Shown one piece after another: positions 8,773 through 17,478 of a DNA stretch of 64,000 nucleotides (position 1 is its first letter; each line of letters begins with the position of its first letter). Under the pieces are notes generated by a model. The model did no database searches, had not been told where the DNA came from, and saw nothing but the letters and a program-made list of their open reading frames with translations. Source of the DNA: Photobacterium obscurum. Its GTDB lineage: Bacteria > Pseudomonadota > Gammaproteobacteria > Enterobacterales > Vibrionaceae. The translations under genes were made by a program, and so were the position numbers. The DNA lies in assembly GCF_026191635.1 (NCBI RefSeq), contig NZ_JAKRRW010000010.1, positions 1 through 64,000 on the forward strand, written 5' to 3'.

Positions 8773-9795
8773 TTATAACAAACCGGCTATTGCATCTTCG
8801 AATATGTCTGTTAAAGGAATATCATCCTCCATATTCATTAATTCCGGGTAGCCAACAACATGCTGATAGGCTGCCTGCACAAGGTATTCAAATAACAGCG
8901 GATTAAAATGACCTTCTAGCGGTGGAGTTTCAGCCTTAATTTGCTTATATTTTTTACCTTTCGTTTCCGCGATCATTCCGCTAATTAAAGCGCGTTGAAA
9001 TGGAGACGGTAAAACGGGTGGTAGTTCATATGAATATAAAGACTTAAGTTTTTTTAATGACTGCGTATTCCAGGCATAAGTTACAATGTCTAGCGAGTTG
9101 GCAATACGAGTACATTGTTCACCAAGACACTCATCAAAGTAATCAGCAAAGTCAGCATTACCGGCAGAAGGACCGGCAAACGGAATCGTCGAGATATCAA
9201 TGTGTTCAGAGAGTTTGACTCCCTGAATATCCTTCAACCACAAAGCCATCGTGGAAGACAATGCGCCGCCTTTACTGTGACCGGTAACACAAATTTCTGC
9301 TTTACCCTCTGAACCTACCTTTTCATTCAAGAACTGCAGAATAGTTTTACCTTCACCGGGGATACCAGATTTTGGCTTCAATTTCTGTAAGGTTTCTAGT
9401 CCGTAGCTGGTACTTTTGGATATTTTGAGCTTACGACCTTCAACTGATGCGTAAGACCACGTCTTCATTTTTCTAACCATGAAATCATTAAACAGCCAGT
9501 CTGAAATTGATACCGGATTGGTACCGCGAATGGCTATCACGTATTCCCCCTCAGATCCCTTCTTTTGTACGACATACATCATCGCATCATTGAAGATTGT
9601 GTAAGGCATGGTATAAACCGCAGGCCCCCAGACGACTTCCCAGTCATCCTCCTGAAAAGGCTTCCACTTTTTCAAAGCTTCGTTCATTTTTTTTAGAATG
9701 AGCTCAGCATTTTCTTGTGCCGTACCTGTGTGAGTGATGCCGTAATAACTCATATAGCTGAATGCCAACATGAGTTGTTCTTTTGTATAAGACAT
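8773..9795 (-). CDS. Class 3 (Lipase_3 family) lipase
   Basis: This 340-residue alpha/beta hydrolase is of the fungal-lipase-like class 3 family. It shows the nucleophile elbow CVTGHSKGGA with Ser174, the acid Asp236 in NSLDIVTYAW and His312 in AYQHVVGYP. The oxyanion-loop region is AIRGTNP, near residue 90. No signal peptide is visible, so any export would need another route. Family members hydrolyse acylglycerols or phospholipids. With the lipoxygenase 4 kb away, and a 3' copy of this gene beside it, the lipase may release the unsaturated fatty acids that the lipoxygenase oxidises. That link is inferred from context. Confidence 0.9.
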   Translation of the reverse strand: MSYTKEQLMLAFSYMSYYGITHTGTAQENAELILKKMNEALKKWKPFQEDDWEVVWGPAVYTMPYTIFNDAMMYVVQKKGSEGEYVIAIRGTNPVSISDWLFNDFMVRKMKTWSYASVEGRKLKISKSTSYGLETLQKLKPKSGIPGEGKTILQFLNEKVGSEGKAEICVTGHSKGGALSSTMALWLKDIQGVKLSEHIDISTIPFAGPSAGNADFADYFDECLGEQCTRIANSLDIVTYAWNTQSLKKLKSLYSYELPPVLPSPFQRALISGMIAETKGKKYKQIKAETPPLEGHFNPLLFEYLVQAAYQHVVGYPELMNMEDDIPLTDIFEDAIAGLL

Positions 9796-10209
9796 AATTC
9801 CACCTTTGAATCACATTGGATAAAAATGATGAATAATTATTGCGAGATAAATTAATTTATTTGTGAGTTGTGTATAAAATTCATGCAATTGATAATCTGA
9901 TAAATTCAGATTAGTCATTAGGATAAATCAATTCAAACAATCACATGTAATCAATATTAGACTTGTTTTTAGGTTTAAAAAACATAGTGTTATTTTTGTG
10001 ACCTATAGTGATTTAATTATTGAAAATACTGCAACTAGATAGACCATATTCCTATTTGTTGTCCAAAACAGAGGGAAACAACACAGTAATTGGAAGATAC
10101 TAATAAATAAAGGCCATAAATATCGCATCACATTTACAATACAGAACCTTAAGAAATGATGATCACCATAGAGGTGGTCTTAACTTATTATACCTCTCGT
10201 ATGTACTCT
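9796..10209. other. AT-rich intergenic region upstream of the lipase gene
   Basis: This 414-base stretch is very AT-rich and carries the lipase promoter. No open frame with a ribosome site was found. The left ATG of the lipase is preceded by AAAGGTGGAATT, a strong ribosome site. Confidence 0.5.
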
Positions 10210-10575
10210 CTAACTACAGAGCACTTCCACACTTTGGCTTTTCAGGGCGTCGATATCTTGTTTAGGCACAGTATTATCAGTGAGCAATATAGAAATCTCA
10301 CTCGTTTTGCCAATTAAAGACGGGTAAATCTGCCCAAATTTGCTTGAGTCGGTCAACACGTTATTACGGCGATTTTTTCCAATAATAGTCTCGGATATTT
10401 CTGCACGCATCATATCGCGGCTGGTAAATCCCGTATCTTGGTGGTAACCATCAATACCCAGAAAAGCTGTGCTGAAATGGATATTTTGAATGCAAAGTTT
10501 TGTTAGCGGACCAACCAGGCTTTCCCCCTGATGTTGGTACACCCCGCCAAGTAAGATGATATTGGCCGAAGAGTT
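10210..10575 (-). pseudogene. C-terminal fragment of a DeoR-family transcriptional regulator
   Basis: About 121 codons remain of the DeoR sensor domain, starting within the sheet region (ANIILLGGVYQ) and including ESLVGPLT, FLGIDGYH, GFTSRDMMRAEI and LTDSSKFGQ. These match the sugar-phosphate-binding DeoRC domain. The N-terminal helix-turn-helix is missing. In its place, at about 10575, the frame continues directly into glycyl radical enzyme sequence (KLKLSMLIR), so a deletion fused two genes. The fragment cannot bind DNA as a normal DeoR protein and is almost certainly non-functional. Confidence 0.85.
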
Positions 10576-11180
10576 ACGAATAAGCATAGACAGCTTCAGC
10601 TTATCACCTTCAGAGGCCACCGCAGCAGGTGACAGTTTCTGGTTAAGCAGTACACGCTCAATATTTGGCTAGTCTGGATTTTACCGACTGAATTATACAC
10701 CGTCGTTGGACCTAAACGGTCGGAACCTGATGACGGGCTGGCTCCTTCGGCAAGTGGCGTCGTCACCTTGCAGTCATCTGGCGTAGCCATCGTCGAAGCA
10801 CCAAATGGCACATTAGCAGAAATACTCGTTGTACCTGCATAGTAACCGCCACCAACTAGGCCGCGACCATGACGAGTATTGACAAACTGCGCCAGCTCAT
10901 CGATATACGCTTGGTACGCTTCTGCCAGCAAACTATCCACAGCGTCATCATCGTTACCATATTTCGGTACGAAGTTAATGAGACGCTGGCGAAGCTGTTC
11001 ATTCTCACTACCGGCAAAATCCTCTTCCAACGCTTTTGCCAACTCTGACTGACTGATTTAAGCATCATCAAATACCAGATGCTTAATCGCCGCCAGACTG
11101 TTACCTAAGTTCGCGATCCCCACCTGTAGGCCAGATACCCAATCGTATTTCGCACCACCTTCTTTGACTGTTTTGCCCAT
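10576..11180 (-). pseudogene. Remnant of a pyruvate formate-lyase-like glycyl radical enzyme gene
   Basis: The minus strand encodes an internal part of a PflD/YbiW-type glycyl radical enzyme. First comes KEGGAKYDWVSGLQ and a region ending LVFDDA, then an in-frame TAA at 11058-11060. The frame resumes with ELAKALEEDF, then GRGLVGGGYYAG, PLAEGASPSSGSDRLGPT and SVGKI. A frame change near 10661-10670 leads to LLNQKLSPAAV and KLKLSMLIR, where the gene is cut and joined to the DeoR fragment. The catalytic Cys region and the C-terminal Gly-radical loop are both gone. This is a decayed anaerobic metabolism locus: one stop, one frameshift and at least two deletions. Confidence 0.88.
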
Positions 11181-11758
11181 CCTGCGGTGCAACCGGCAGT
11201 TGAACAGTTTGATAAACACATTTGGCAACAAGCTTTCATTTGAAAGCTAATTTAGCCCTTCATCGACTAGGAGCCATACTTTAGAAAAGATATGGCTCCT
11301 CTTTAGCTCCGCCATATATTTCAAATAAGAATAACCTCGATAATGAGACCTTTAGGGTAGAACAGTAGACCCCCTCCCTTGCTAGATTACCACTCGTGAC
11401 ATGATACGCCTCCTACCCCATCACGCATATCTATGCCTTAAACATCTCCATATTTTCCATGAGTGTTAACCAACTTAAGTTGACTCATCAAAACGCTGGT
11501 TTGGTGGTGTCCTTTGAGCCTTAGAGAAAGAACCCTAACCTTTTGTCCCTGCTGACGAAGGTCAGCAAAATAAAAACTATCAGCAAACTTTCAAAAAAAA
11601 TGACAGAGCAGCGCAAAAATGCTAAATAGTACGTACGGTTAAAAACAATACTCCAGAATATCCATATTCTAAAAACATAATGCCAACAAGTGCATATAGA
11701 TGGGTAATTCAAAATTGCTAGTTTAACCGTTACCAAACACACATCTGGATACAACTTA
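11181..11758. other. Intergenic region with a hairpin; no gene found
   Basis: This 578-base gap lies between the decayed locus and the symporter gene. An inverted repeat GGAGCCAT / ATGGCTCC at 11270-11299, followed by CTCTTT, looks like an old rho-independent terminator. A 126-codon minus-strand frame at 11521-11901 lies opposite the symporter start and is a shadow. The last 100 bases are AT-rich and should contain the symporter promoter. Confidence 0.5.
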
Positions 11759-12937
11759 ATGAAATTAATACTGAAATTGATTGCCGGTATCGTTGCCGGT
11801 ATTTTACTTGGTTTTTTTGCCCCGGATGAAATCATCCGCATACTACTGACAGTTAAATTGCTCGGTGGCCAGCTGATCGGATTTACCATTCCTCTAATCA
11901 TTCTTTTCTATATCACCAGCGGTATTGCCAGCTTGCCAAAGAATTCAGGTAACCTGCTGGGTAAAACAGTCGCGCTTTCGTACGGCTCTACCGTTATTGC
12001 CGGCAGCCTGGCCTTTATCGTTGCCAGTTCGGTGATAGCCGGCATTCCTAGCCCGGATCAAACCACAGCCGATGCAGGTGCTAAACTAACCAGCTTTATC
12101 AGTTTGGAAATCCCGCCGATGTTCGGGGTAATGACTGCACTAGCGACAGCCTTCTTATTTGGGCTGGGGATCAGTGTTACTAACAGTGTCCGACTAAAAG
12201 AAATTGCCGATGACGGCCGCAGTATCATTGATCTGCTGTTATCAAAAGTAATTATTCCACTACTTCCGTTCTATATTTCTGGCATCTTTGCCGAAATGGC
12301 AGCGGAAGGCACGGTATTTACAACCTTAAAAACCTTTGGTGTCGTTCTGGCACTGGCTGTATTTATGCACTGGGTATGGATCACTATCCAATACACAATT
12401 ACAGGCTTGGCCTTGGGTATGTCTCCGGTGAAACTGATCAAGAACATGCTACCTGCGTATTTCACGGCCATTGGCACCATGTCCTCTGCAGCCACTATCC
12501 CCGTCACTTTGCGCCAGACCAAAGGCAACGGTGTTGATGAGTCCATTGCTAACTTCACCATCCCACTGTGTGCAACCATTCATCTGTCAGGTTCCACAAT
12601 TACCCTAGTGACCTGCTCTACAGCTGTAATGGCACTAAGCCAGCATATTGCCCTGCCATCCTTACTTGAGATGCTGCCTTTTATCATGATGTTGGGCATA
12701 ACTATGATTGCAGCACCTGGTGCTCCGGGCGGCGGCGTAATGGCAGCTCTGGGACTAATGGCTTCTATGCTTGGCTTCGGTGAAGCCGAGCTGGCTCTGA
12801 TGATTGCCCTGTATATGGCGCAAGATAGCTTTGGTACCGCATGTAATATCACAGGTGACGGTGCTATCTCACTTTGGGTAAACAAATTTGCCCAAAAGCA
12901 GCCTGAATCCGCCAGCTCACCACAGCAAGCGGGTTAA
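11759..12937 (+). CDS. Sodium:dicarboxylate/amino acid symporter (DAACS/SDF family)
   Basis: A 392-residue inner-membrane symporter of the glutamate-transporter fold, near the usual 400-430 residues. Diagnostic parts are the serine-rich re-entrant loop GTMSSAATIPVT (near residue 241), the second hairpin region APGAPGGGVMAAL (near 319), and the last-helix signature QDSFGTACNITGDG (near 361), equivalent to the NxTGD cation/substrate motif. The likely substrate is an acidic amino acid, dicarboxylate or Ser/Thr, driven by Na+ or H+. It is transcribed alone and ends at a strong terminator shared with the convergent kinase-fold gene. The ribosome site is weak. Confidence 0.9.
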   Translation: MKLILKLIAGIVAGILLGFFAPDEIIRILLTVKLLGGQLIGFTIPLIILFYITSGIASLPKNSGNLLGKTVALSYGSTVIAGSLAFIVASSVIAGIPSPDQTTADAGAKLTSFISLEIPPMFGVMTALATAFLFGLGISVTNSVRLKEIADDGRSIIDLLLSKVIIPLLPFYISGIFAEMAAEGTVFTTLKTFGVVLALAVFMHWVWITIQYTITGLALGMSPVKLIKNMLPAYFTAIGTMSSAATIPVTLRQTKGNGVDESIANFTIPLCATIHLSGSTITLVTCSTAVMALSQHIALPSLLEMLPFIMMLGITMIAAPGAPGGGVMAALGLMASMLGFGEAELALMIALYMAQDSFGTACNITGDGAISLWVNKFAQKQPESASSPQQAG

Positions 12938-12946
12938 TAACCCAAG

Positions 12947-12979
12947 AAAAAAAGCCACCTTGATAAGGTGGCTTTTTTT
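12947..12979. terminator. Bidirectional rho-independent terminator
   Basis: A perfect inverted repeat, AAAAAAGCCACCTT / AAGGTGGCTTTTTT, with a tiny GAT loop and runs of A and T on the two sides. It serves the symporter on the plus strand and the kinase-fold gene on the minus strand. Confidence 0.92.
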
Positions 12980-13033
12980 ACCAAAATTCAGCTAGTTAAA
13001 TTGAGCCACCACCTGTTCCTAAAACGTTCGTTC

Positions 13034-14137
13034 TTAGCCCACCTTATTAAGCTGATACTGCTCAGCCTCACTGCGAAGGCTGCTGTACTTTGTGATCAGC
13101 TCATTTTTGCCCTTTGTTTCATCACCAAAAAAGAAGGCATCGCTTGAACGCAATAGTTCAAAGTGACTGTTAATCAAACCCAAAACCAAATCAGCTTTCT
13201 TTAAAGTATAAGGGCTGCAAGATTGGCCGTGTAAGTCATCAAGCAAGTCGAGTACATTTGAACGAAAGCTTTCAACCAGATATAACTCACGCAAAGAATC
13301 CTCACGGGTCAATGCTAACCGCCAACGTTGGTTGATACCCTGCTGCCGAGAAATGACACTTACATCGGCACCAATTTCTATAAGCTGCTGTAGTTTTTCC
13401 TGATAGGCCTCCAGTGCACACTGTTTTTCTAGCTTGTAGAGCTCAAACAGCGCTTCTGGACTTAGATTTAACGGATTTTTCAGCAAAAAATCAAAAAAGA
13501 AACGGGTTTCAAACCGCTCTATACCATGAAATAACGGCGTACTTCTTCCATTGCTATTAAAGTGTTTTTTAGGATCAAACTGATACATATAACCAAAATC
13601 GAACAGCCTTATCTCGTCTTGGTGATTTAGTAAAATATTTCCTGGGCAGAAGTCCCATTCAAACAGTCCCCTCAATTCAAGGTTTACTATGCTCGAGAAA
13701 ATCTGTTGGAAAACGTTCCGATTCAAGATGGCCAACGGATTACCTTCAACCCATGGCGACAGAATAATACCGTCTCTGAATGAGGCAAATTGAGTATCGA
13801 CGATATGCTTAAAGCTCCCTGGATAGCCGCGCTTCAGCTCGACCAGATCTCGCCTGCGCTGAACTTCGTTTAAAAATGATGTTTGCCCATCTATATTTTT
13901 GACCAAGCAATCCTTTCTTTTTCGCTTCAATGTCCAGTGCTGGCCATCAATTTTCAGGTGATAAACCACTGCGGTTAGCCCAGAATTGAATACCTCCACA
14001 ACATAACTTGATTCAGCTGTCGTATTTTTAAGCTGCTGCAGCGTTAGCGGCATACCTTGTAAGGTCCCTATTTCGATATTTTGTCCACTTTCGACAAACG
14101 CCTGCTGTGCCTGTTGACGCTGCTGTTCCAGGTTCAT
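13034..14137 (-). CDS. Protein-kinase-fold / aminoglycoside-phosphotransferase-like protein
   Basis: This 367-residue cytosolic protein has the core motifs of kinase-like phosphotransferases. These are a lysine-bearing beta strand (HWTLKRKRKD, near residue 71), a catalytic loop WDFCPGNILL with Asp162 and Asn167, and a metal-binding DFG at Asp180. It lacks the usual glycine-rich loop signature and has a helical C-terminal half. Bacterial relatives phosphorylate small molecules or lipopolysaccharide sugars; the substrate here is unknown. The upstream ribosome site is AAGGAGAAAC. It is monocistronic and convergent with the symporter gene. Confidence 0.75.
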   Translation of the reverse strand: MNLEQQRQQAQQAFVESGQNIEIGTLQGMPLTLQQLKNTTAESSYVVEVFNSGLTAVVYHLKIDGQHWTLKRKRKDCLVKNIDGQTSFLNEVQRRRDLVELKRGYPGSFKHIVDTQFASFRDGIILSPWVEGNPLAILNRNVFQQIFSSIVNLELRGLFEWDFCPGNILLNHQDEIRLFDFGYMYQFDPKKHFNSNGRSTPLFHGIERFETRFFFDFLLKNPLNLSPEALFELYKLEKQCALEAYQEKLQQLIEIGADVSVISRQQGINQRWRLALTREDSLRELYLVESFRSNVLDLLDDLHGQSCSPYTLKKADLVLGLINSHFELLRSSDAFFFGDETKGKNELITKYSSLRSEAEQYQLNKVG

Positions 14138-14501
14138 CCTTGTTTCTCCTTAACATTGCAAAACCACAACGAGCGGAGAATATATAAAGGTCTGTGCCTT
14201 ACATACTGTGATAAGCGTAATAAATTTCATTTCTAGCACGAAATGATCGTATTGTTGAATGACACGACCACAATAATCTATGACATTGGATATTCAACGA
14301 AACACTCAAAATACTTAGAGAACGTTCAATCCCACTCCCCCGCCCTAGACACAACAAGCCACCAAATGATTAGACAACTAACCTTTTTTAGCCTTAAAAA
14401 CATTCATTTTTATGCATGAATGTGCAGCTTTATTCGGCAAAAACCAGATAAATTTGGTTTTTATTATTACTTTTGTTATCTTCCCTCCGAATTTTTTATT
14501 A
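14138..14501. other. Divergent intergenic region, AT-rich
   Basis: The gap between the kinase-fold gene and the BCCT gene holds the two divergent promoters. The right part is strongly AT-rich. Two palindromes just beyond it are listed separately. No coding frame is supportable. Confidence 0.45.
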
Positions 14502-14577
14502 AGTGCACTAACGTATTTCACTTTAATTGATGACCAATAAACGGTTCAACGCCATTTGAAATACTTAGTGTACTAAG
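14502..14577 (+). promoter_or_regulatory. Pair of palindromes upstream of the BCCT transporter, candidate operators
   Basis: AGTGCACT at 14502-14509 (context TTAAGTGCACTAACG) and CTTAGTGTACTAAG at 14564-14577 (arms CTTAGT/ACTAAG) share the core AGTGyACTAA. Their centres are about 65 bp apart, and the second lies 15 bases before the BCCT start codon. Paired palindromes around a promoter are typical of TetR/BetI-like or GntR-like repression. The assignment is by inspection only. Confidence 0.35.
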
Positions 14578-14592
14578 CGATTAAGGAACAAA

Positions 14593-16185
14593 ATGTCACA
14601 AGTTAGGGACAAGTACAGTATCGACAATACTGACTATACAGTTGGCCAGGACAACATCCAGAAGTGGGGATTTGACGTTCATAACCCTGTTTTTGGCATC
14701 AGTGCCGGACTGATGATATTGTTCATCGTTGCACTCCTTGCAACCGATGCCTCGACAGCCAAATCAGTGCTAGACGGTATCAAATGGCAGATCATTAATA
14801 ACTTCGATGGTTTGATCATGTGGTCTGGCAATATCTTTTTGATTTTCAGTTTAGTTTTAGTTGCCTCCCCATTTGGTAAGATCCGCATCGGTGGTTCAGA
14901 CGCAAAACCAGAGCACTCCAATGCTTCTTGGTTTGCAATGCTGTTTGCGGCCGGAATGGGTATTGGCCTAATGTTCTGGGGGGTCGCAGAGCCTGTGGCT
15001 TACTACACAGGTTGGTATGAAACCCCGTTGGGTGTCGAAGCATATACCTCTGAGGCCGCTAAGATCGCCTTAGGAGCAACCATGTTCCACTGGGGCCTTC
15101 ATCCGTGGGCAATGTATGCAATTGTCGCGCTGTCACTCGCTTTTTTTGCCTTTAACAAAGGCCTTCCGCTTTCAATGCGCTCCATTTTTTACCCAATTCT
15201 TGGAGACCGCACCTGGGGCTGGTTTGGTCACGTCATTGATATTTTATCGGTTATCGCAACGCTGTTTGGCCTTGCGACCTCACTTGGCCTTGGCGCGCAG
15301 CAGGCTGCAAGCGGTATTAGTCATGTGTTTGATATCGATGCAGGTATTGGCTTGCAAATTGGTGTAATTATTTTCGTTACCAGCTTGGCAGTGATCTCTG
15401 TTGTTCGCGGTATCGATGGCGGGGTGAAACTCCTCAGTAATGCTAACCTGCTCGTTGCCTTTGCACTGCTTGTATTCGTAACATTGGCTGGATTTGCGAT
15501 AGCAATGAGTACGCTGCCAACAACGCTTATGGGCTACATTGAGAACATTATCCCACTGAGTAACCCTCATGGCCGTGAAGACGAAACTTGGATGCATGGC
15601 TGGACAGTATTTTACTGGGCCTGGTGGATTTCTTGGTCACCATGTGTGGGTATGTTTATTGCGCGTGTATCCAAGGGCCGTACGGTACGTGAGTTCATCA
15701 TTGCAGTGATCTTCATCCCGACGTTAATTACACTCGTTTGGATGTCTGTATTTGGTGGTATTGCCATTGACCAGGTTGCTAATAAAGTGGGTGAGCTCGG
15801 CGCAAACGGCTTAACAGACATCACTCTTGCGATGTTCAATGTTTATGAGGCGTTACCATTAAGCACACTGCTTTCGGTGATCTCGATCATCCTTATCATG
15901 GTGTTCTTTATTACCTCTTCAGACTCCGCTTCACTGGTTATCGACAGTATTACTGCGGGCGGTAAAGTCGATGCTCCCGTTCCTCAGCGTATTTTCTGGG
16001 CAACCGTTGAAGGGGCAGTTGCTGCTGTTCTGCTTTGGGTTGGTGGTACAGAGGCAATGCAAGCGCTTCAAGCCGGTACAATTTCGACAGCCTTACCATT
16101 TACCATCATCTTATTAACGATGTGTGTAAGCTTGCTGATGGGCATGCGAACCGAAATGGCTCACTACAAGTTAGCCTATCGCTAA
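14593..16185 (+). CDS. BCCT-family betaine/carnitine/choline transporter
   Basis: A 530-residue secondary transporter with about 12 transmembrane helices and the BCCT hallmarks. These are the GMGIGLMFWGVAEP segment (helix 3, near residue 119), the Trp-rich signature FYWAWWISWSP (near residue 340), and FIARVSKGRTVREF after it. The GMGIG form of the helix-3 motif is found in Na+-coupled betaine/choline carriers such as BetP, rather than in the CaiT exchanger. Its role is probably uptake of osmoprotectants in a marine bacterium. The short C-terminal tail argues against a BetP-like osmosensory domain. A closely similar C-terminus occurs in the partial gene at the right edge of the window. Confidence 0.93.
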   Translation: MSQVRDKYSIDNTDYTVGQDNIQKWGFDVHNPVFGISAGLMILFIVALLATDASTAKSVLDGIKWQIINNFDGLIMWSGNIFLIFSLVLVASPFGKIRIGGSDAKPEHSNASWFAMLFAAGMGIGLMFWGVAEPVAYYTGWYETPLGVEAYTSEAAKIALGATMFHWGLHPWAMYAIVALSLAFFAFNKGLPLSMRSIFYPILGDRTWGWFGHVIDILSVIATLFGLATSLGLGAQQAASGISHVFDIDAGIGLQIGVIIFVTSLAVISVVRGIDGGVKLLSNANLLVAFALLVFVTLAGFAIAMSTLPTTLMGYIENIIPLSNPHGREDETWMHGWTVFYWAWWISWSPCVGMFIARVSKGRTVREFIIAVIFIPTLITLVWMSVFGGIAIDQVANKVGELGANGLTDITLAMFNVYEALPLSTLLSVISIILIMVFFITSSDSASLVIDSITAGGKVDAPVPQRIFWATVEGAVAAVLLWVGGTEAMQALQAGTISTALPFTIILLTMCVSLLMGMRTEMAHYKLAYR

Positions 16186-16212
16186 TAGTAAGATTCCATA
16201 ACATAAAAAATA

Positions 16213-16234
16213 CCGCTCGCTTAACCGCGAGCGG
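16213..16234 (+). terminator. Hairpin terminator after the BCCT gene
   Basis: Inverted repeat CCGCTCGC / GCGAGCGG, 8-bp stem and 6-nt loop, 27 bases after the stop and followed by TTCTGTT. An A-run precedes it. Confidence 0.75.
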
Positions 16235-16471
16235 TTCTGTTCCTGCCCAACCGATTGATAAAATTGCCTCTTAGAAGCTAGACATCATTCTGCCCTACTA
16301 TTCACTTCATCTCTATCAGCACACGATTGTAAGAGAAATATCCCTTTAACTCTGATAGATCCCATATTGCTTGTAGTTCAGGTAATACGACTAAGAGCAA
16401 TTTTGTACAAACGATTCCAACAACACTTCGTTATACTCACAGGAAGTACGACAAATTATGGAAAACAGGCG

Positions 16472-17368
16472 ATGGAGAATGTGAGTTATAAAAAAGACAA
16501 CCCGAAAAACTCACCAGCGAAGGCAAGAAAACCAGTTTTAGTTGAACAGGCAACATATAGTATTGCCGACGAGTTAGGCGGTATTGATTTACTGAATGCT
16601 AACTACCACCGGCAAAACTTTTCTCGTCATAGCCACGAAGGCTATACCGTTGGAGTAATCGAAAATGGAGCCCAACAGTTTTATCGTACAGGTGGTAATC
16701 ATGTCGCCCCACAAGGCAGCATCATCCTAGTTAATGCTGATGAAGTTCACAACGGCCACTCTGCGACTGAAGGCGGATGGTCTTATAAAGCGATGTACCC
16801 CCTTCCAGAACAATTTGAAACGATTAGCCAAGAGTTAACTTCAGGCTTATCGGGCAATGGGGCGCCATACTTTCCGTCCCCAGTTGTTTATGACCCGGAG
16901 CTTGCTAACCAGTTACGTCTTGTGTTTGAAACACTGGATAATTCGACTAATCGCCTATTAAGGGAAACACTACTTTACAGTGTTCTCACTAAACTCATGT
17001 GCAAACATGGGAAGAAACAAACCTCTCCCCAAGCTATTTCAAAAGCCCAGCGCCAATTAAAACTAGTTAAAGAGTTTCTTGATGACTTTCCAAGCGCCGA
17101 TATCTCGCTACAGGACCTTGCAACACTAGCGTCATTCAGTCCTTATCATCTAGTTCGTGCCTTTCAAAAAGAATACGGGTTTCCACCACACGCCTATCAG
17201 ATTCAAGCTCGCCTGCGCCTAGCGAAAAAATTATTTCGGCAAGGGCACACTGTTTCAGACGCAGCTCAAGAAGCAGGCTTTCACGATCAGAGCCACCTCC
17301 ACCGACATTTCAAAAAAGCAATGGGCATTACTCCCGGTCAGTTTTCCAAGCAAATCATACGTAGCTAG
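16472..17368 (+). CDS. AraC-family transcriptional regulator
   Basis: The N-terminal cupin-like sensing domain includes HSHEGYTVGVIENG and GSIILVNADEVHNG. The C-terminal AraC DNA-binding domain has two helix-turn-helix units (DLATLASFSPYHLVRAFQ, then VSDAAQEAGFHDQSHLHRHF and GITPGQF). The frame is open from 16367, but the ATG at 16472, after GGAAAACAGGC, gives the normal length of 298 residues and is preferred. It lies 110 bases upstream of azlC-azlD in the same direction. Regulators of this type with AzlCD neighbours are common, so control of that exporter is likely. Confidence 0.9.
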   Translation: MENVSYKKDNPKNSPAKARKPVLVEQATYSIADELGGIDLLNANYHRQNFSRHSHEGYTVGVIENGAQQFYRTGGNHVAPQGSIILVNADEVHNGHSATEGGWSYKAMYPLPEQFETISQELTSGLSGNGAPYFPSPVVYDPELANQLRLVFETLDNSTNRLLRETLLYSVLTKLMCKHGKKQTSPQAISKAQRQLKLVKEFLDDFPSADISLQDLATLASFSPYHLVRAFQKEYGFPPHAYQIQARLRLAKKLFRQGHTVSDAAQEAGFHDQSHLHRHFKKAMGITPGQFSKQIIRS

Positions 17369-17478
17369 CTCCACTCATACCTGTATCGACTGCGACTATT
17401 CAGCAATAATATACAAGTTTGTATCGTGGTTAATTCTTAAAGTGAAAGGCATCACTGAAAATAACGAAAAGACACACC

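Noticed and set aside
11521-11901. 126-codon minus-strand frame
   Set aside because: Lies opposite the symporter start and promoter; its composition is that of an antisense shadow of a membrane protein.
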